DNA of 64,000 nt from Cryphonectria parasitica EP155 (GCF_011745365.1 NW_024468909.1:868001-932000); one strand, 5' to 3'. Positions 46,290-58,010 are shown, numbered from the stretch's first letter. The notes: generated from the sequence alone by a model not told the origin. Numbers and translations are program-made.

Positions 46290-46676
46290 TCATGAGAAGC
46301 TGACAAACTTTGGATCCCTCGGCCTGCCGTCGGGCCCAATACCGTTCGCCTTGAAGCGGTCCTCCATGTAGACGCGCCTGGCCTCGTCGAAGCGCATCCG
46401 GCGTTTCTTCATAATCTTGAGGATCTCCCGCTTGGCGTCGTCGTCGAGCCCTGCGCGGCCGTCTCCACCGGCGACATTGGCGGAGAGGTCGAAGTCGGCG
46501 GAGGAGAGGCCCGCCTCGATGTCGCCGGCGAAGGAAGCCGGGAGGCGGGAGTAGAGGTAGTCGGAGCCAGGGAAGCCTGGGAGGAGGTGGGCCCAGCGGC
46601 CGCGGGTGAGGTAGAGAAGGGTGACGAGGAGGAGCGGGAGGACGAGGAGGGATGTGTAGAAGAAGAAGTAGGCCAT
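46290..46676 (-). CDS. Small conserved fungal membrane protein (DUF2015-like)
   Basis: Intronless gene of 128 residues. An N-terminal membrane anchor (MAYFFFYTSLLVLPLLLVTL, residues 1-22) is followed by a short linker. A conserved soluble part comes next: YSRLPASFAGDIEAGLSSADFDL, then RAGLDDDAKREILKIMKKRR and FDEARRVYMEDRFKANGIGP, ending DGRPRDPKFVSFS. I recognise this pattern from a widespread fungal family of unknown function, probably DUF2015, but cannot confirm the accession. The short length is normal for it. The first ATG gives the membrane anchor. Location (ER or mitochondrial outer membrane) cannot be told from sequence. Confidence 0.85.
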   Translation of the reverse strand: MAYFFFYTSLLVLPLLLVTLLYLTRGRWAHLLPGFPGSDYLYSRLPASFAGDIEAGLSSADFDLSANVAGGDGRAGLDDDAKREILKIMKKRRMRFDEARRVYMEDRFKANGIGPDGRPRDPKFVSFS

Positions 46677-47403
46677 CGTTTTGGATTCTGTCTCTCTCTG
46701 GGTTTATGAGGGCCGGCAGACAGAAAGTTGTAGGTTGGAGGTTGGATGTTGCCGTAGGTCTGATTTGTTTTTATGGAGGGCAAACAATTTTTATCGTGTC
46801 TCGTCTGGATGTTGTCTGGTCGGGGCTGATTATGCGCTGTAGGCGGGGTCGTTGTTTGAATAGAAGTTGACTTGAGAGAGCGGACAAAGGGAAGGACTTA
46901 GTAAAGGTGACTTGAGGTTTGCGCGAAACGGAAGGTGAGTCTGCAGCGTTTGCGATCTTTCCTAGGAAAGCAGAACTTCCTTTCCAGATTTCATGGCAGA
47001 AGTACTACATAGAGAGGAAGGAAAATGATGTGAAGAAGGAAGGAAAGGGAATATGGTCATGTCGTGATGTGATCGTGGAAACGGAGGATGGGCGAAGCTG
47101 GCCTTGTCGTCAGCGGCCGTCGCAGCCGGGGCTGACGCAAGTGTTCACTCTCCGAGTCTGCAAGAGACGTTCGGATACGGAATGGGTTGGCTAGCGGCCG
47201 CCCACGCCAAGACCTGATCTGGGGCCAACCCCCCTGCTACTGCCTTATGTAAGCCGTCCACAGAATCGTTCTGGCAGAGAGTTTGTCGAAGCGAAAATCA
47301 CCAGCGCCGAGGACGACTGCGAAAACAGCTCCACGACTACCCCCATTGACGACCTCTTTTTGTTGTTTTCCCCTTTTTAGGTCATATTTACAACACAGCC
47401 AAA
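46677..47403. other. Divergent promoter of DUF2015-like gene and rpl28
   Basis: No gene seen. The region upstream of the ribosomal-protein gene ends in a T/C-rich leader just before the ATG at 47404. Confidence 0.65.
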
Positions 47404-48228
47404 ATGTCTCTTCCTAACGTTTCCTCCGATCTCGTCTGGGAGATTGTCCGTATGTGATTTTCTCTCCCTCTGGTGGCAATTGGACGGGATAAAAGAAGGG
47501 GGGCGAGGACAGGATTTCTTATGTTCTAACCTCTATCGATATACAGGTCACAACAACTCCTTCCTGGTCAAGCGCAAGCAGGCCGGCGGTGTCCAGTTCT
47601 CCCGCGACCCGTTCAACCTGCTGAACAAGCACTCCCGCAAGGTACGAAGCATCTCAGACCGATCCAGCGAAGTCAAGGGGCAACAGCCGAGCATCATGAA
47701 CAAGGAATGAGGAGGCAAGGGGGAGAAAGCCGGAGGATCGTATCTATATCTTGGGAAAGACCACAAATGGCTGATTTATGTCCACTTTACAGCACGCCGG
47801 TTTCGTCAACGACAAGGCCGTCAGCATCTCCACCGGCGGTGAGAAGGGCGTCGTCTTCCAGTCCAAGAAGGCCAAGTCCGTCAACCAGCCCGCTAAGGCT
47901 GGCCACAAGACCACCTTCGGTGGCCACAACCGCAAGTACGTATTTTCTCGTGAAAGGACACGATTTGTGTGGCGATTTGATATAATGAAGGGGCGGGTTG
48001 GGATCGGGGTTTGCGTGTTTCTATGTTTCTAACGAGCTTGCCTACCTTTTGTCTAGGACCTACAAGAACGTTGCCAACCACGTCGCCAAGGGCGGCTACC
48101 GTCCTGACCTCCGCCAGGCCGCCATCGCCCGCGCCTCCGCCATCAAGAAGTCCCAGAGGCCCGTCAAGCCCGACCAGGAGAAGAAGCTGCGCGGCAACGC
48201 CGCCAAGCGCGCTGCTGCCTCGGAGTAA
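47404..48228 (+). CDS. rpl28: 60S ribosomal protein L28 (eL28)
   Basis: Structural protein of the large cytosolic ribosomal subunit. Four exons join in frame to 151 residues: 47404-47449, 47547-47641, 47793-47935 and 48057-48228. The sequence MSLPNVSSDLVWEIVRHNNSFLVKRK is the conserved eL28 start. FSRDPFNLLNKHSRKHAGFVNDKAVSI follows, and the basic C-terminal half (KSQRPVKPDQEKKLRGNAAKR) is typical. Baker's yeast lacks an eL28 of this family, whereas filamentous fungi have it. Length is as expected. Three short introns in a ribosomal-protein gene are usual for Pezizomycotina. Confidence 0.97.
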
Positions 48229-49623
48229 GGGATGAGATGATTTAGAGGGTAGGGGGGGTTTCGGGTGAAAGAGCTTGACGCCTTGAGGTACACGTCTGGA
48301 CAATTTGAGTCAGTAGAGGCCAGGACATTGCATCTGAGCTTACGGGCTACTGCCATCCCGGTCCTGCTAAGAAGTAGGGACAATGAGGAGATATGTGGCA
48401 TTTTGATATCAAAAGGAGTCAATGGTCAACGGACGGTCAACAGTCAGGGTCAATTCAAACGACGCTAAATTTCACCTGGTCGGCCGAGAGGGCGTGCTAA
48501 ATCAATGGCCGTATGCTGCTCCCCTCGGTGAATACGGTGAGCAGCAGCAGCAGTAGTAGCCGAGATGGTGAGCAGCGGTGCCAAGATGTGGGCCAAAACC
48601 AAAACACTACGTCCCATCCGAGAGAGAGACGTCCCTTGACATGCAGGCTACATGCAGCTCGTGGGTGTGTGGGCGCCCAGCCTCCTCGGAATCGTAGACC
48701 CGCAACGGGACCGCGCGCGTGCCTTACCGAAGATTGGCAGGCTAGAAACCCGGTTGTCTGGCCGTTGTAGTCAATATAGATGTGAATTTCCGAGAGTTGT
48801 CATTGCAAGTCACAACATGTGGCATTTATGGAGGGGCATTGCCGAGGAAACCTCGGATATCCTAGCATTCCCAACCCGCTGATCAGTCAGTTATCGTGTG
48901 AATTCGGGATCTATGTAGGACGGGACAATGATAGACAAGGTGGCACTGTGGGACTTTCATTCTAGGGCCGTCTGTGATGATGGCTAGCTGCGTCAATAAT
49001 AGTACAAATGGTATCATGACCTTGAACTTGTTTCTGTTGTTTGAGCAGGGTAACCAAGAAATGGGGCTTGAGGGGGGTGGGCGATCAACTTAATTCATGC
49101 TGTCTTGCAGAGAAAGTGACCGAAGTGTGCCGTTTTTACCCCGCCAAGATTACAGATCCCACCGACCCCCCAATCTGCACTCCAAGCTGCATCCCCCAGT
49201 GCCCCATGCATCCCCAGAGGAGGGAGGGGCATAGGGGCGTAAGTACCTACCCTGCTAGTACCCTACCTACCTACCCAGGAAGGGGTAGCTAAGGGTGTAA
49301 CCAGAAACTCAGCCATCGTATACCTTAACTCGTACCTCCATCAAAATCAATAACGACCCCTCCTTTTCCCAACACCTCCATCCTCACACCAAGCTTCCTT
49401 TCTTTCTCGTCGTGGCACCCAAACTTCCTTCGACATTTCCCCCTCCAACACAGCCATTCACACGAGAAGTTTTTGTCTTCTTCATCTTTCCTCTCCTTGT
49501 CTGACATATCTGAGCACCATCACTGGTTACCTTGACGTCGCCGAGACCCCACAGCTGTTCAGAACAGCAACCAGCACCTTGAAACCCCCTCCTTTCGTAA
49601 CATCACAACCTTACAACGTCAAA
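48229..49623. other. Spacer between rpl28 and mdh, no recognised gene
   Basis: Holds the rpl28 3' UTR, a CAG run at about 48541-48556, and the mdh promoter with a C/T-rich leader from about 49340 to the start codon. Nothing coding was recognised. Confidence 0.6.
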
Positions 49624-51076
49624 ATGGTCAAGGCTGGTATGTTGATAGCTTCTAGCATATAAGACTAGAAACATGTGTTCTGTTGACCTGCTGCTAATCA
49701 ATACTTTTCGAATACAGTTGTTGCTGGCGCCTCTGGTGGCATTGGACAGGTTTGCAACCCCTCCTCAGCCCGACGCGCTTCGGGGCAGTTTGAGCTAACA
49801 CTCCCCCTCCTAGCCTCTGTCCCTGCTCCTGAAGCTCTCCCCCCTTGTCGACGAGCTTGCCCTGTATGATGTCGTCAACACCCCCGGTGTTGCTGCTGAT
49901 CTCTCTCACATCTCCTCCAAGGCTGTACGTGTCCCTTCCCTCTTTAAATTGGATGTCAGGTCCTCCTAGCTGTTGTTGCTTATGCTGACCACTCTCCCCT
50001 CTGTAGAAGGTCACTGGCTATGTCCCCAAGGAGAAGGGTGATGTCTCGCAGGCCAAGATCGCATTCAAGGATGCTGATATCATTGTCATCCCTGCTGGCA
50101 TTCCTCGTATGTATTGATTGCATTGTAGACGCAATGCCCTTCTCAGTCGGATCTGCTAATACTGACGCGCCCCCCTCATAGGCAAGCCCGGTATGAGCCG
50201 TGACGACCTGTTCAATATCAATGCTGGCATCGTCAAGGGTCTCATCGAGGTTGCGGCCGAGGTTGCCCCCAAGGCCTTCCTCCTCGTCATCTCGAACCCT
50301 GTCAACTCGACCGTCCCTATCTCCGCCGAGGTCCTGAAGGCCAAGGGTGTCTTCAACCCTCAGCGCCTGTTCGGCGTTACCACCCTCGACATTGTCCGTG
50401 CCGAGACTTTCGTCGCCGAGATTGCTGGAAAGGCCAGCCCCCAGGAACTCACCGTTCCAGTCATTGGTGGCCACTCCGGCGAGACCATCGTTCCTCTCTT
50501 CAGCCAGGTCAAGCCGGCAGTTACCATTCCCGATGACAAGTATGATGCTCTGGTCAACCGTGTCCAGTTTGGTGGTGACGAGGTCGTCAAGGCCAAGGAC
50601 GGTGCTGGCTCCGCCACGCTGTCCATGGCTTACGCTGGCTACCGGTAAGGACCCCCCCCCCCCCTCTAGCTATCCCGACATTGAAAGGATTCAAGCTGAC
50701 TTTCAACCTCTTTTCAAGGTTCGCCGAGAAGCTGCTCAAGGCTATCGCAGGCACCAAGAGCCTGGTGGAGCCCAGCTACGTCTACCTTCCCGGTGTTCCT
50801 GGCGGTGAGGAGATCGCCAAGAAGACTGGCTGTGACTTCTTCTCCGTCCCCATTGAGCTGGGCGTGAGTTCCACCCCACCCGCCTCCCCCCTTCGTCCTC
50901 TTTGGTACATTCACTTTGGATATACTGACTATTTATAGCCCAACGGAGCCGAGAAGGCTGTTGACATCCTGGGTGACATCACCGACAAGGAGAAGACGCT
51001 GCTGGAGGCTGCCACCAAGGGCCTCAAGGGCAACATCGAGAAGGGCGTCAGCTTCGCCAACCAAGCCGCAAAGTGA
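49624..51076 (+). CDS. NAD-dependent malate dehydrogenase, probably cytosolic
   Basis: Interconverts malate and oxaloacetate. Seven exons join in frame to 333 residues: 49624-49636, 49718-49749, 49814-49924, 50007-50106, 50182-50644, 50719-50863 and 50939-51076. The dinucleotide fold starts at residue 3 ([21 protein letters not shown]), so there is no mitochondrial presequence. The active-site Arg loop ([20 protein letters not shown]), [10 protein letters not shown], and the catalytic His region ([18 protein letters not shown]) are intact. The C-terminus ANQAAK has no peroxisomal SKL signal. Length matches the fungal cytosolic enzyme. A first exon of 13 nt is short but conserved in concept among fungal mdh genes. 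A 13-C run sits in the intron after 50644. Confidence 0.95.
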
Positions 51077-51590
51077 TTCCCCCTCTCCTTTTCGATCTCG
51101 GTTATCTTCCACCCCCTTGTCTCGTTGGACTTGATTCAATCGTGAAGTAAAGTGCGGCCAGCAATTTTTGCAATACAGCAGCACGGACTTTGCGATAGAT
51201 TCGGAAGAAACACATGGGAAACGTTGGTTGCTGATTGTTCTGTTCGTCTTCCAGGTTGTGAGGGCAAGGGTTCCCGTGTGTCAGGTCCTTGATGATAATG
51301 GCCAGGGTGGAGGATCATCTGCAGCTTGACGTACAAGGCCAGCATTAGAGATCCTTACGAATTCATTACTCTTTGACGATATCCAGTAGGTCTTGAAGGC
51401 CTAAAGTGCGCTCGTTTAGAAGATAGGGTATAAAAGCGCCCGCCCGCAGAAATGAACGCCGTCCAAACGCCGAAAGTCCTCGCCCTGTCTATCTCTCTGT
51501 GAATAATGCTCCTCTGTGACTGCCCGCTTTTTGTGATTTGAAAAACAAGACGTAAAATAGATCTGTAGAACCGTAGCGAAGATAGAAAAA
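51077..51590. other. Convergent 3' spacer of mdh and trs33
   Basis: 3' UTR-like sequence only. Confidence 0.65.
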
Positions 51591-52654
51591 CTATGACTTT
51601 GTCGGTACCGTTTTGATCTGGAATATTGCCTGAGGCAACTCCGTCGTCTCGGCCTGCACCGTGGCGTTGATGCCCATGGCCGCCAACGCGCCTCGTACAA
51701 TACCACAAGGGAACCAGAGGAACTATAAATCCCATGTCAGTAGATGTGTATTGTGCTGAGGCGTGAGAGCAGTAACATACCGGCTCCGCGCGAGGCACTG
51801 CGTTTACGCCAGGACTCGTGCTCATTCTCGAGAAGGGTCGGAACAGATTGTCTGTCAGGACGTAGACTCCCTGTGACATTGATCGTCAGCAAACTTCTTC
51901 TTCTTCTTTCTTTCCAGTTTCTTCTCTCCTTCCGGAAAGAAGAAAACCTTGTATGGACAGTGCTGGAGGAGGAGAAGGGGCAATGTGCCATACTCGATGA
52001 TTTGTCTTCAGATTGTCCACCTGTTTTCGGAACACCAATGTCCACAGGTCCTTGCAGACGAACTTGATCACATCGAGGGTGTCGTTGAAGCGTGGTCTGT
52101 CGCGGGAGAACCTAGATTCCGGGGGAGAGAAAAACAAACCCAACTGATCAGCACAAGGGCTTTCTCATCAAACCTCTCTTGGCCTTTGCTCAAGATTCAA
52201 CCTGCGAGGTTGGGCGTGAAGGGAATAGAGGGCCGAGGGAGCGGGGGGAATGGCAAGAATAGACATAAATAGGTATGTACCTTTCCACCAGCCCCTGGCC
52301 GACGCGGTATCCCAGCATCTCAAGTCGGTAAAACACAGCATCTCTCTCCTCTTCCTCATCCATGACCCTCCTTGATCCCGGGCCGCCGCCAGTGCCTGTA
52401 GGCCCCGCCCCGACCCCAGCCGTTCCCGTCCCAGACACGGAATCTGAAGATGGCGACGTGGTAGCGGCGGGGTTGTTGCTCGAGGAGGACGGTGGTATGT
52501 CGGCGCCGGACGTTGAGGCGGCCTCTAGCTCGTTGGTCACGCGGTAGGCCATGGGCACGAGCTCGATGAGGAGGAGGTCGATGCAGGAGGAGCTGAGGAA
52601 GGTGGCTGTCGGGTCGCCAGCGTTATAAGGGGGCATCACTGGCTCGAAGGACAT
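51591..52654 (-). CDS. trs33: TRAPP complex subunit Trs33 (TRAPPC6-like)
   Basis: Bet3-family core subunit of the TRAPP tether and Rab (Ypt1/Ypt31) exchange factor at the Golgi. Four exons join in frame to 237 residues: 52654-52281, 52111-51994, 51870-51781 and 51722-51591. The N-terminus (FLSSSCIDLLLIELVPMAYRV) and the block YRLEMLGYRVGQGLVERFSRDR followed by KFVCKDLWTLVFRKQ are characteristic. NLKTNHRGVYVLTDN and FLWFPCGIVRGALAAMGI, with AEAT-like strand TVQAETTELPQAIFQIK, complete the fold. A Ser/Pro/Gly-rich insertion of about 55 residues (about 45-98) interrupts the N-terminal region; such insertions are common in filamentous fungi. Confidence 0.95.
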
Positions 52655-53386
52655 CTTGGACAGCGTGTGAGGAAAGAAGGAGGAGGGCTGACGGTGTACT
52701 TGGTGAATCTGTCGTGTCGGAGGGGGGCGGATCGAATGGTTGTAAGATTGTCTCTGGAAGTCCAGAGGGAAGGTGTGCTGTATTTTGGGGGCTCTTGTTT
52801 AATTTCTTAAAGAAATCAAGACAGCAGAGGGTATTACTTGTTGTGTCCTGGTGTGTAGTGTTGTTTTGGCTGTGGGAGACTTGAATTGGAGTGCCAGAGC
52901 TGTTAGTTGGTAAGAATGCCTTGAAGATTGTCTATTACTATGTAACAGTTAACAATGTTGGTGGCTTTCGTCAGAGCACTCCGAGACCCCCCTAGTGCAG
53001 TGTGCTTATCACTATCTTATCGAGGCGGCGGAACTGGGGAACAAGCTCCCTCCAGGGGTCCCCCCCAAAAGGAACTGAATATAAATGTCCATGGCGCCAA
53101 ATGACATCCAAATCTTCTTGACAGTCCGCTACATCTTCACTGACTCACAGCGCTACCAAGTGCTCTGAGCAATTGACTGAAAAGTGTTGCTGGGCGCAAC
53201 ATATTGCTTTCCTGAGGAGTTGAATCCCTCATTCAAGGTAACAAGGATAACGGAGAAAAGTATAATTGTATTATATGTTGTGCTCCTACTACGTTGACAA
53301 GTCTCTAATTTATTCCAGCGTGGCAGGGAATTTTCTTTTTTCTTTTACATCCGGTGGCTTCCAAAATATATTTTCCATCTCTACAA
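52655..53386. other. Divergent promoter of trs33 and the deaminase gene
   Basis: No gene seen; AT-richer sequence between two divergent genes. Confidence 0.65.
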
Positions 53387-55012
53387 ATGGATTGGACAGC
53401 ACTTCCAAAGATTGAGGTGAGGACAGGATGAGTTGTGCCCATCTATCTCTCATGGAGATACAATTTTCTTGGGGGTGTTGAAAAATGCCTCCTCAGTATG
53501 CGAGGGCTGTTGGCTGACCAACGCCTCTCTCTTTTCCTCTCTCCCCGTCATTATAGCTCCACGCTCACCTGAGCGGAAGCATCAGCAGGCGCTGTCTTCA
53601 TGAGGTCTGGCTCAAGAAGAAAGAGGCTGGCGAGACGGACCTGGCAGATCCTCTCATCGAGATGCCGGACGGGAAACATGACTATGACCTGAAGACGTAG
53701 GTAATTACACAGAACCGTTACATAAGGGCGAGGACAAGACGAAAAGGAAGAGGAAGAGAAGGAATAGAAAGATGAAGAAAAGGCAAAGACACGTCTCATT
53801 GTCATGGCGTCTGCTTTGCAGAATACCCACCCTTCTACCCTCCCCCTTCCCATTCATGAACATAAAGTGATGACCCAAGTCTCCAAGCTTCTTCCCCTTG
53901 TTTTCGTCCTACATCTACCACCTCGTCAACGACCTAGCCTCCCTCCAGTACACCACCCGCTCCGTCCTGCAGGACTTTGCCGCCGACGGCGTCGTCTACC
54001 TCGAGCTGCGCACCACGCCGCGCGCCCTCCCTCGGTCCAACCTCTCCAAAGCCGACTACGTGGCCGCCATCCTCGAGACCATCCGCGCGTTCCAGCAGGA
54101 GCAAGAAGAGCAGAACAGCATCGGCGACAACCACCGCCGCCGCCTACACACCAACCTCATCCTCTCCATCGACAGGCGCAACACCCCCGCCGAGGCAAGC
54201 GAAGTCGCCCACCTGGCCGCGCAGTTCCACAACCGCGGCGTGGTCGGCCTCGACCTCTGCGGTGACCCCACCCGCATGGGCATCGAGGCCCTCCAGCCCG
54301 CCTTCCACGAGGCGCGGCGCCTGGCGCCTGGGCTCGGCGTCACCCTGCACTTCGCCGAGGCCGAGGCCAGCGGCACCGATGCGGAGCTGCTTATGCTGCT
54401 GCGGGAGTGGGCCCCGCAGAGGCTGGGCCATGTCATTCACCTGAGCGAGGCTGTCAAGCGGGAGGTGCGGGCGTATGAGGCCGGGCTGGGGCTGGAGCTT
54501 TGTTTGAGCTGTAATGTTCATGCTGGCATGGTCGAGGGCGGGTTCGAGGGACATCATTTTGGGGAGTGGTGTAAGTCCTCCTTTGGTTCTTTTTCCCCCC
54601 TCTTGCTTTGTTTTTCGGGGGGGGGGGGGCATAGAGGCCTTTTGAGGATCAGTGGGAATGGGCCCCCAGGAGAAAGGTCAAGAGTAAAGATTTGTGATCT
54701 GTTTTGTACTGATTTGATGTGTGAAATGTTGTAGGGAAAGTCGATGAGTGCACTGTTGTCCTGTGTGTAAGTATACTACTACCATCACCTCTTAAAAATG
54801 TTAACTGGAATCTACATGGATGCTAATGAAGTGGGTTCAATCAGACTGATGATGTGGGTGTTTTTGGAAGCCCCTTGTCGAACGAGTATCGTCTCGTCGC
54901 CCAGCACTTTGGTCTGTCAGAATCCGATGTCCGGATATTGGCAAGGAAAGGGATCGAAGTGATCTTCGGTGGAGAGGAGGAGAAGCAGAGACTGAGACAG
55001 ATCATGGCCTGA
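53387..55012 (+). CDS. Adenosine deaminase-like protein (N6-methyl-AMP deaminase type, ADAL)
   Basis: Zinc metallo-hydrolase of the ADA superfamily; characterised ADAL enzymes deaminate N6-methyl-AMP to IMP. Five exons join in frame to 350 residues: 53387-53416, 53557-53696, 53888-54570, 54735-54766 and 54845-55012. The start MDWTALPKIELHAHLSGSIS contains the metal-binding HAH. Later ligands and catalytic groups are in VTLHFAEAEA (His, Glu), RLGHVIHLS (His) and VVLCTDDVGVFGSPLSNEY (Asp). The block YLELRTTPR and the HHFGEWW linker favour ADAL over classical adenosine deaminase. The second donor (GTAGGT at 53697) must be used because reading on meets TAG at once. A 13-G run lies in the intron after 54570. 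Confidence 0.93.
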
Positions 55013-55406
55013 CATGGATGCAGAGTCGTGCTCAAGTCAAAACATGAGAAAAATCACCTCTGCTCCCTTTGAGGAACAACCATCCTTCACACAAAATTCA
55101 CCCCACACACAGGTAGACTTGCAGGCTCAAAAAGATAGATCAGATATTCAATTTTTGAAATATCGAACGCCAGGCTGAATGCATACTTGAAGCACCTTTT
55201 TTTTGCTGTGTCCCTTTTTGTTTTTGCCCACCTCTTCACCCTCAAGCCATTGCTTTGCTCGTCAATGCTGATTCAAGAAAATTTCAGAAAACCAAGCCAG
55301 TCAGTGCACTCAACAAGCGAGAGAGGGTCGACGCATTTCTGCATGTCTCTTCTGTTGGTGCAATAACCTCTGTGTCCTCGTCGGCGCACCGTCCCTCTGG
55401 GGATTT
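55013..55406. other. Convergent 3' spacer
   Basis: Only 3' UTR-like sequence, with a short T run near 55199. Confidence 0.65.
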
Positions 55407-58010
55407 CTACTCCTCAGCCTGATCCGCCTCGGAAGATTGATACTTGAACTGCAAGGCCCACCTATTGCCAAAATCGATCCCTTTGCGTATCTTGGTGCCA
55501 GCCCGCTTCCACACTGCCGCGCCGAGGCCAAGGTCAATGAGGTACAGGTTCCAGTCGAGCACAACATCATCGGAAGCGTGGCCTGTGACGGTCTCATCGT
55601 CCTCAGCGGCTCCGGCCGCGATTGCTTCGAACAGACCCTTCTTGGGCGCGCCAATACTGACGACGTAGCGTGGTCTTATGTAGAGGCTGTGGCCATCTTG
55701 CACGGTCGGCCGCCCGGTAGTATGGTCGATTCCTGTTGGTACATCCACAGCCAGCACAAAGGCCTCGTTGCGGTTCGTCCATTCGATCAGCTCGTAAACC
55801 GTTGCCTGGTCCGAAGCCCGCAGGTCCTCGAACGGCGTGACGTGTCCCAACAGTGCGTCGATGATGAGAGTGACGGCCATGGGCGGCGCTTGCGGTAGCA
55901 CACTTCTGGGCGCATCCATCGAGATGACAGGCATTGACGCCTTTCTGACGAAGTCGAATAGCTCGCTCTTGGAGCAGACCTTACCGCCAAAGTTCTTAAA
56001 CAGCCGCAGCTGTTTGGTCATGTCCACAGAGAGGTCACGCTCGCCCTTTTCTATGCCAACCACGCATAAGATTACGTTCAGGCCCTTGTTGCGCAGGTGT
56101 CGGCCGGCTGCGACGGATCGGTAGCCGGACTTGTTGTTGCCCGCCAGTATGACGACCGTGGCTGGCTGCTCAGCTGCGTTGCCATCCGCTGCTGCGAGCC
56201 TTACCCTGATGGCTGGGTCAGTCAAGGTATGAAGAGCAACCTCTGTGATGCCTCGGGCCGCATTCTCGGTCATCATGTCCTCCGTGAAACCAAGATCGTT
56301 CTGTGCTATGTTCTCGAGGTTCAGCATCTGCAGCGGAGACAAGATCTCGACCCGCCGGTTGGACGACGGCACGATGAACCCGGCGGCGGCGGTGGTGGAT
56401 GAGCCCGGGGGAAGCTTTTCTTCGGAATCAGCATATTGCGCCTTGCGGCGGCGTCTGGCAGCTTTCTCAAGACTTACGCCCGAGTTGGTCCGGCTCGGTG
56501 CCTGCCCCACCGTGGCAGCGCTGGCTTTGCGGGATTGGGATCTGCCCTTGCCAGCAGGCTTGCCCTCGCCCCTGCGAGAGCCCTGCCTGCTTCCCATCCC
56601 AAGCTCCCGCCCGCTCAGCCGCTCACTGCCATTCACAGCCCCATCGTCTGCCTCACTCTTCCAGAAGTCGTCTGGCGGTGCCTTGTTGGGCTTCTCGATC
56701 GTCGGTGTCTCCAGCACGTTTTCTGTGTAGTGCAGGTTCTTGCCTCCAGCGGTGCCCGGCTTTGGTTTGCGGTTATGGGAAACTAATCGATCAGCCTCCT
56801 CGATCTGGTCCTTTTCCTTCATCTCGTCGAATATTGTACGCTTGTCGAACTTCCGCAGGCTACCTTCAAAGTCAAACTCGGGCATTTCTTGGACGTCCGT
56901 AACATCCTCAGACGCCCACCCGTCCTGGTTGATCTTCGATTTTCGTAGTGCCTTATAGGGTTGGAACGTCGATGTATCCTCTAGCATGGGAGTTTCCCGC
57001 CAGCCCTTGCCTTTCTTGCCAGTTTTGGTACCTCTTGCGGGAGAAGCCTCAGTCTCCAGAGGCTCATTGGCATTCTTCTTGCCTGCTCGATTTCGTTTTC
57101 TCATCTTCTTTTGAGAGGACTGGTTCTCTTGCTCCTGCTCCTGCTCTTCCGGCTCGACAGGATCCCCGATCTCGACAGGCTTTCCGACCGGCTCAGCTGG
57201 CGTGCCCAGACCGAGCCCCTGCATAGCCTGTAGGATCGCAGTTTGAGGAGCCTCGTCTTGATGCGCAACATTGCCGACGAAGATCTTGGGAACCGTCGAC
57301 TGGGTGGTCCCGTTGCTGGTCTTCGGGGCCAAATTGTTTGCCGCAGCGGGAAAGGGCTGCTGGGCTGTCGAGGGAGACGCTACCGCCGGGGGGAGTTTGC
57401 TGACGGGGGCTGGTGCCGGAGTAGGTCGTGTGGGTGGCTTGCCCATCGAGAGGATGGCCGGGTCGACGAAGGCCGCTTTGGGTTCCTGAGTAGCTGCAGG
57501 CACGTGCTGTTGTTGTTGCTGCTGCTGTGGCGGCGGCCGCGGCGGTTGCGTGGCAACGTGGGAGAGCGGCGAAGGGATTGCATGCTGCTGCTGCTGCTGG
57601 TAGGGCTGATACGTAGGAGGATACTGCGCCGGGTTGGGAGGAACAACAGGCGACTGCAGAGTCTGCTGGTAGGCTGGGAAGGGCACACGATGCTGCTGCT
57701 GCTGTTGCTGCTGCTGATGGTGGTGTTGGTGTTGGTGGTGGGGGTTCACGTGCGCAACCGGTGCCGGCCCAGGTGGCTGCCCGTAAGCCTGCGGCTGCGG
57801 CGTTTGATTCGCAGCCTGAATGTTGAGGTCTTCGATGTCATCGGACGCGATTTCGAGTCTTTGAGGGTAGGGCCTGCCGCCGGACCAGACCTGAAGGACA
57901 ACACCCTTGCCTGGGACGATGGCTTCGATCTTGCCAGTCACGGTGTAGGGTGGTTTCTTCATGCGGACGAACATCATCTGGCCGGTCCACGAGTCGCCGT
58001 TCGAAGCCAT
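55407..58010 (-). CDS. edc3: Enhancer of mRNA decapping Edc3
   Basis: Scaffold of cytoplasmic P-bodies that activates Dcp2 and helps condensate formation. Intronless as read; 867 residues from MASNGDSWTGQ. Residues 1 to about 70 form an LSm-like domain (FVRMKKPPYTVTGKIEAIVPGKGVVLQV). A long Gln/Pro-rich disordered region with Q and H runs (about 80-330) follows. The FDF motif region (FDFEGSLRKFDKRTIFDEMKEKD and ADRLVSHNR, about 370-412) comes next. The C-terminal YjeF_N domain (about 547-867) has ILSPLQMLNLENIAQNDLGFTEDMMTENAARG, VVILAGNNKSG and VLAVDVPTGIDHTTG. The frame stays open a further 105 codons upstream to an ATG at 58325, but that part is Cys/His/Leu-rich and lacks LSm character, so the inner start is preferred. 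Confidence 0.93.
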   Translation of the reverse strand: MASNGDSWTGQMMFVRMKKPPYTVTGKIEAIVPGKGVVLQVWSGGRPYPQRLEIASDDIEDLNIQAANQTPQPQAYGQPPGPAPVAHVNPHHQHQHHHQQQQQQQQHRVPFPAYQQTLQSPVVPPNPAQYPPTYQPYQQQQQHAIPSPLSHVATQPPRPPPQQQQQQQHVPAATQEPKAAFVDPAILSMGKPPTRPTPAPAPVSKLPPAVASPSTAQQPFPAAANNLAPKTSNGTTQSTVPKIFVGNVAHQDEAPQTAILQAMQGLGLGTPAEPVGKPVEIGDPVEPEEQEQEQENQSSQKKMRKRNRAGKKNANEPLETEASPARGTKTGKKGKGWRETPMLEDTSTFQPYKALRKSKINQDGWASEDVTDVQEMPEFDFEGSLRKFDKRTIFDEMKEKDQIEEADRLVSHNRKPKPGTAGGKNLHYTENVLETPTIEKPNKAPPDDFWKSEADDGAVNGSERLSGRELGMGSRQGSRRGEGKPAGKGRSQSRKASAATVGQAPSRTNSGVSLEKAARRRRKAQYADSEEKLPPGSSTTAAAGFIVPSSNRRVEILSPLQMLNLENIAQNDLGFTEDMMTENAARGITEVALHTLTDPAIRVRLAAADGNAAEQPATVVILAGNNKSGYRSVAAGRHLRNKGLNVILCVVGIEKGERDLSVDMTKQLRLFKNFGGKVCSKSELFDFVRKASMPVISMDAPRSVLPQAPPMAVTLIIDALLGHVTPFEDLRASDQATVYELIEWTNRNEAFVLAVDVPTGIDHTTGRPTVQDGHSLYIRPRYVVSIGAPKKGLFEAIAAGAAEDDETVTGHASDDVVLDWNLYLIDLGLGAAVWKRAGTKIRKGIDFGNRWALQFKYQSSEADQAEE

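Noticed and set aside
49624..51076. Mitochondrial or peroxisomal assignment of malate dehydrogenase
   Set aside because: The Rossmann fold begins at residue 3 without a presequence, and the C-terminus lacks an SKL-type signal.
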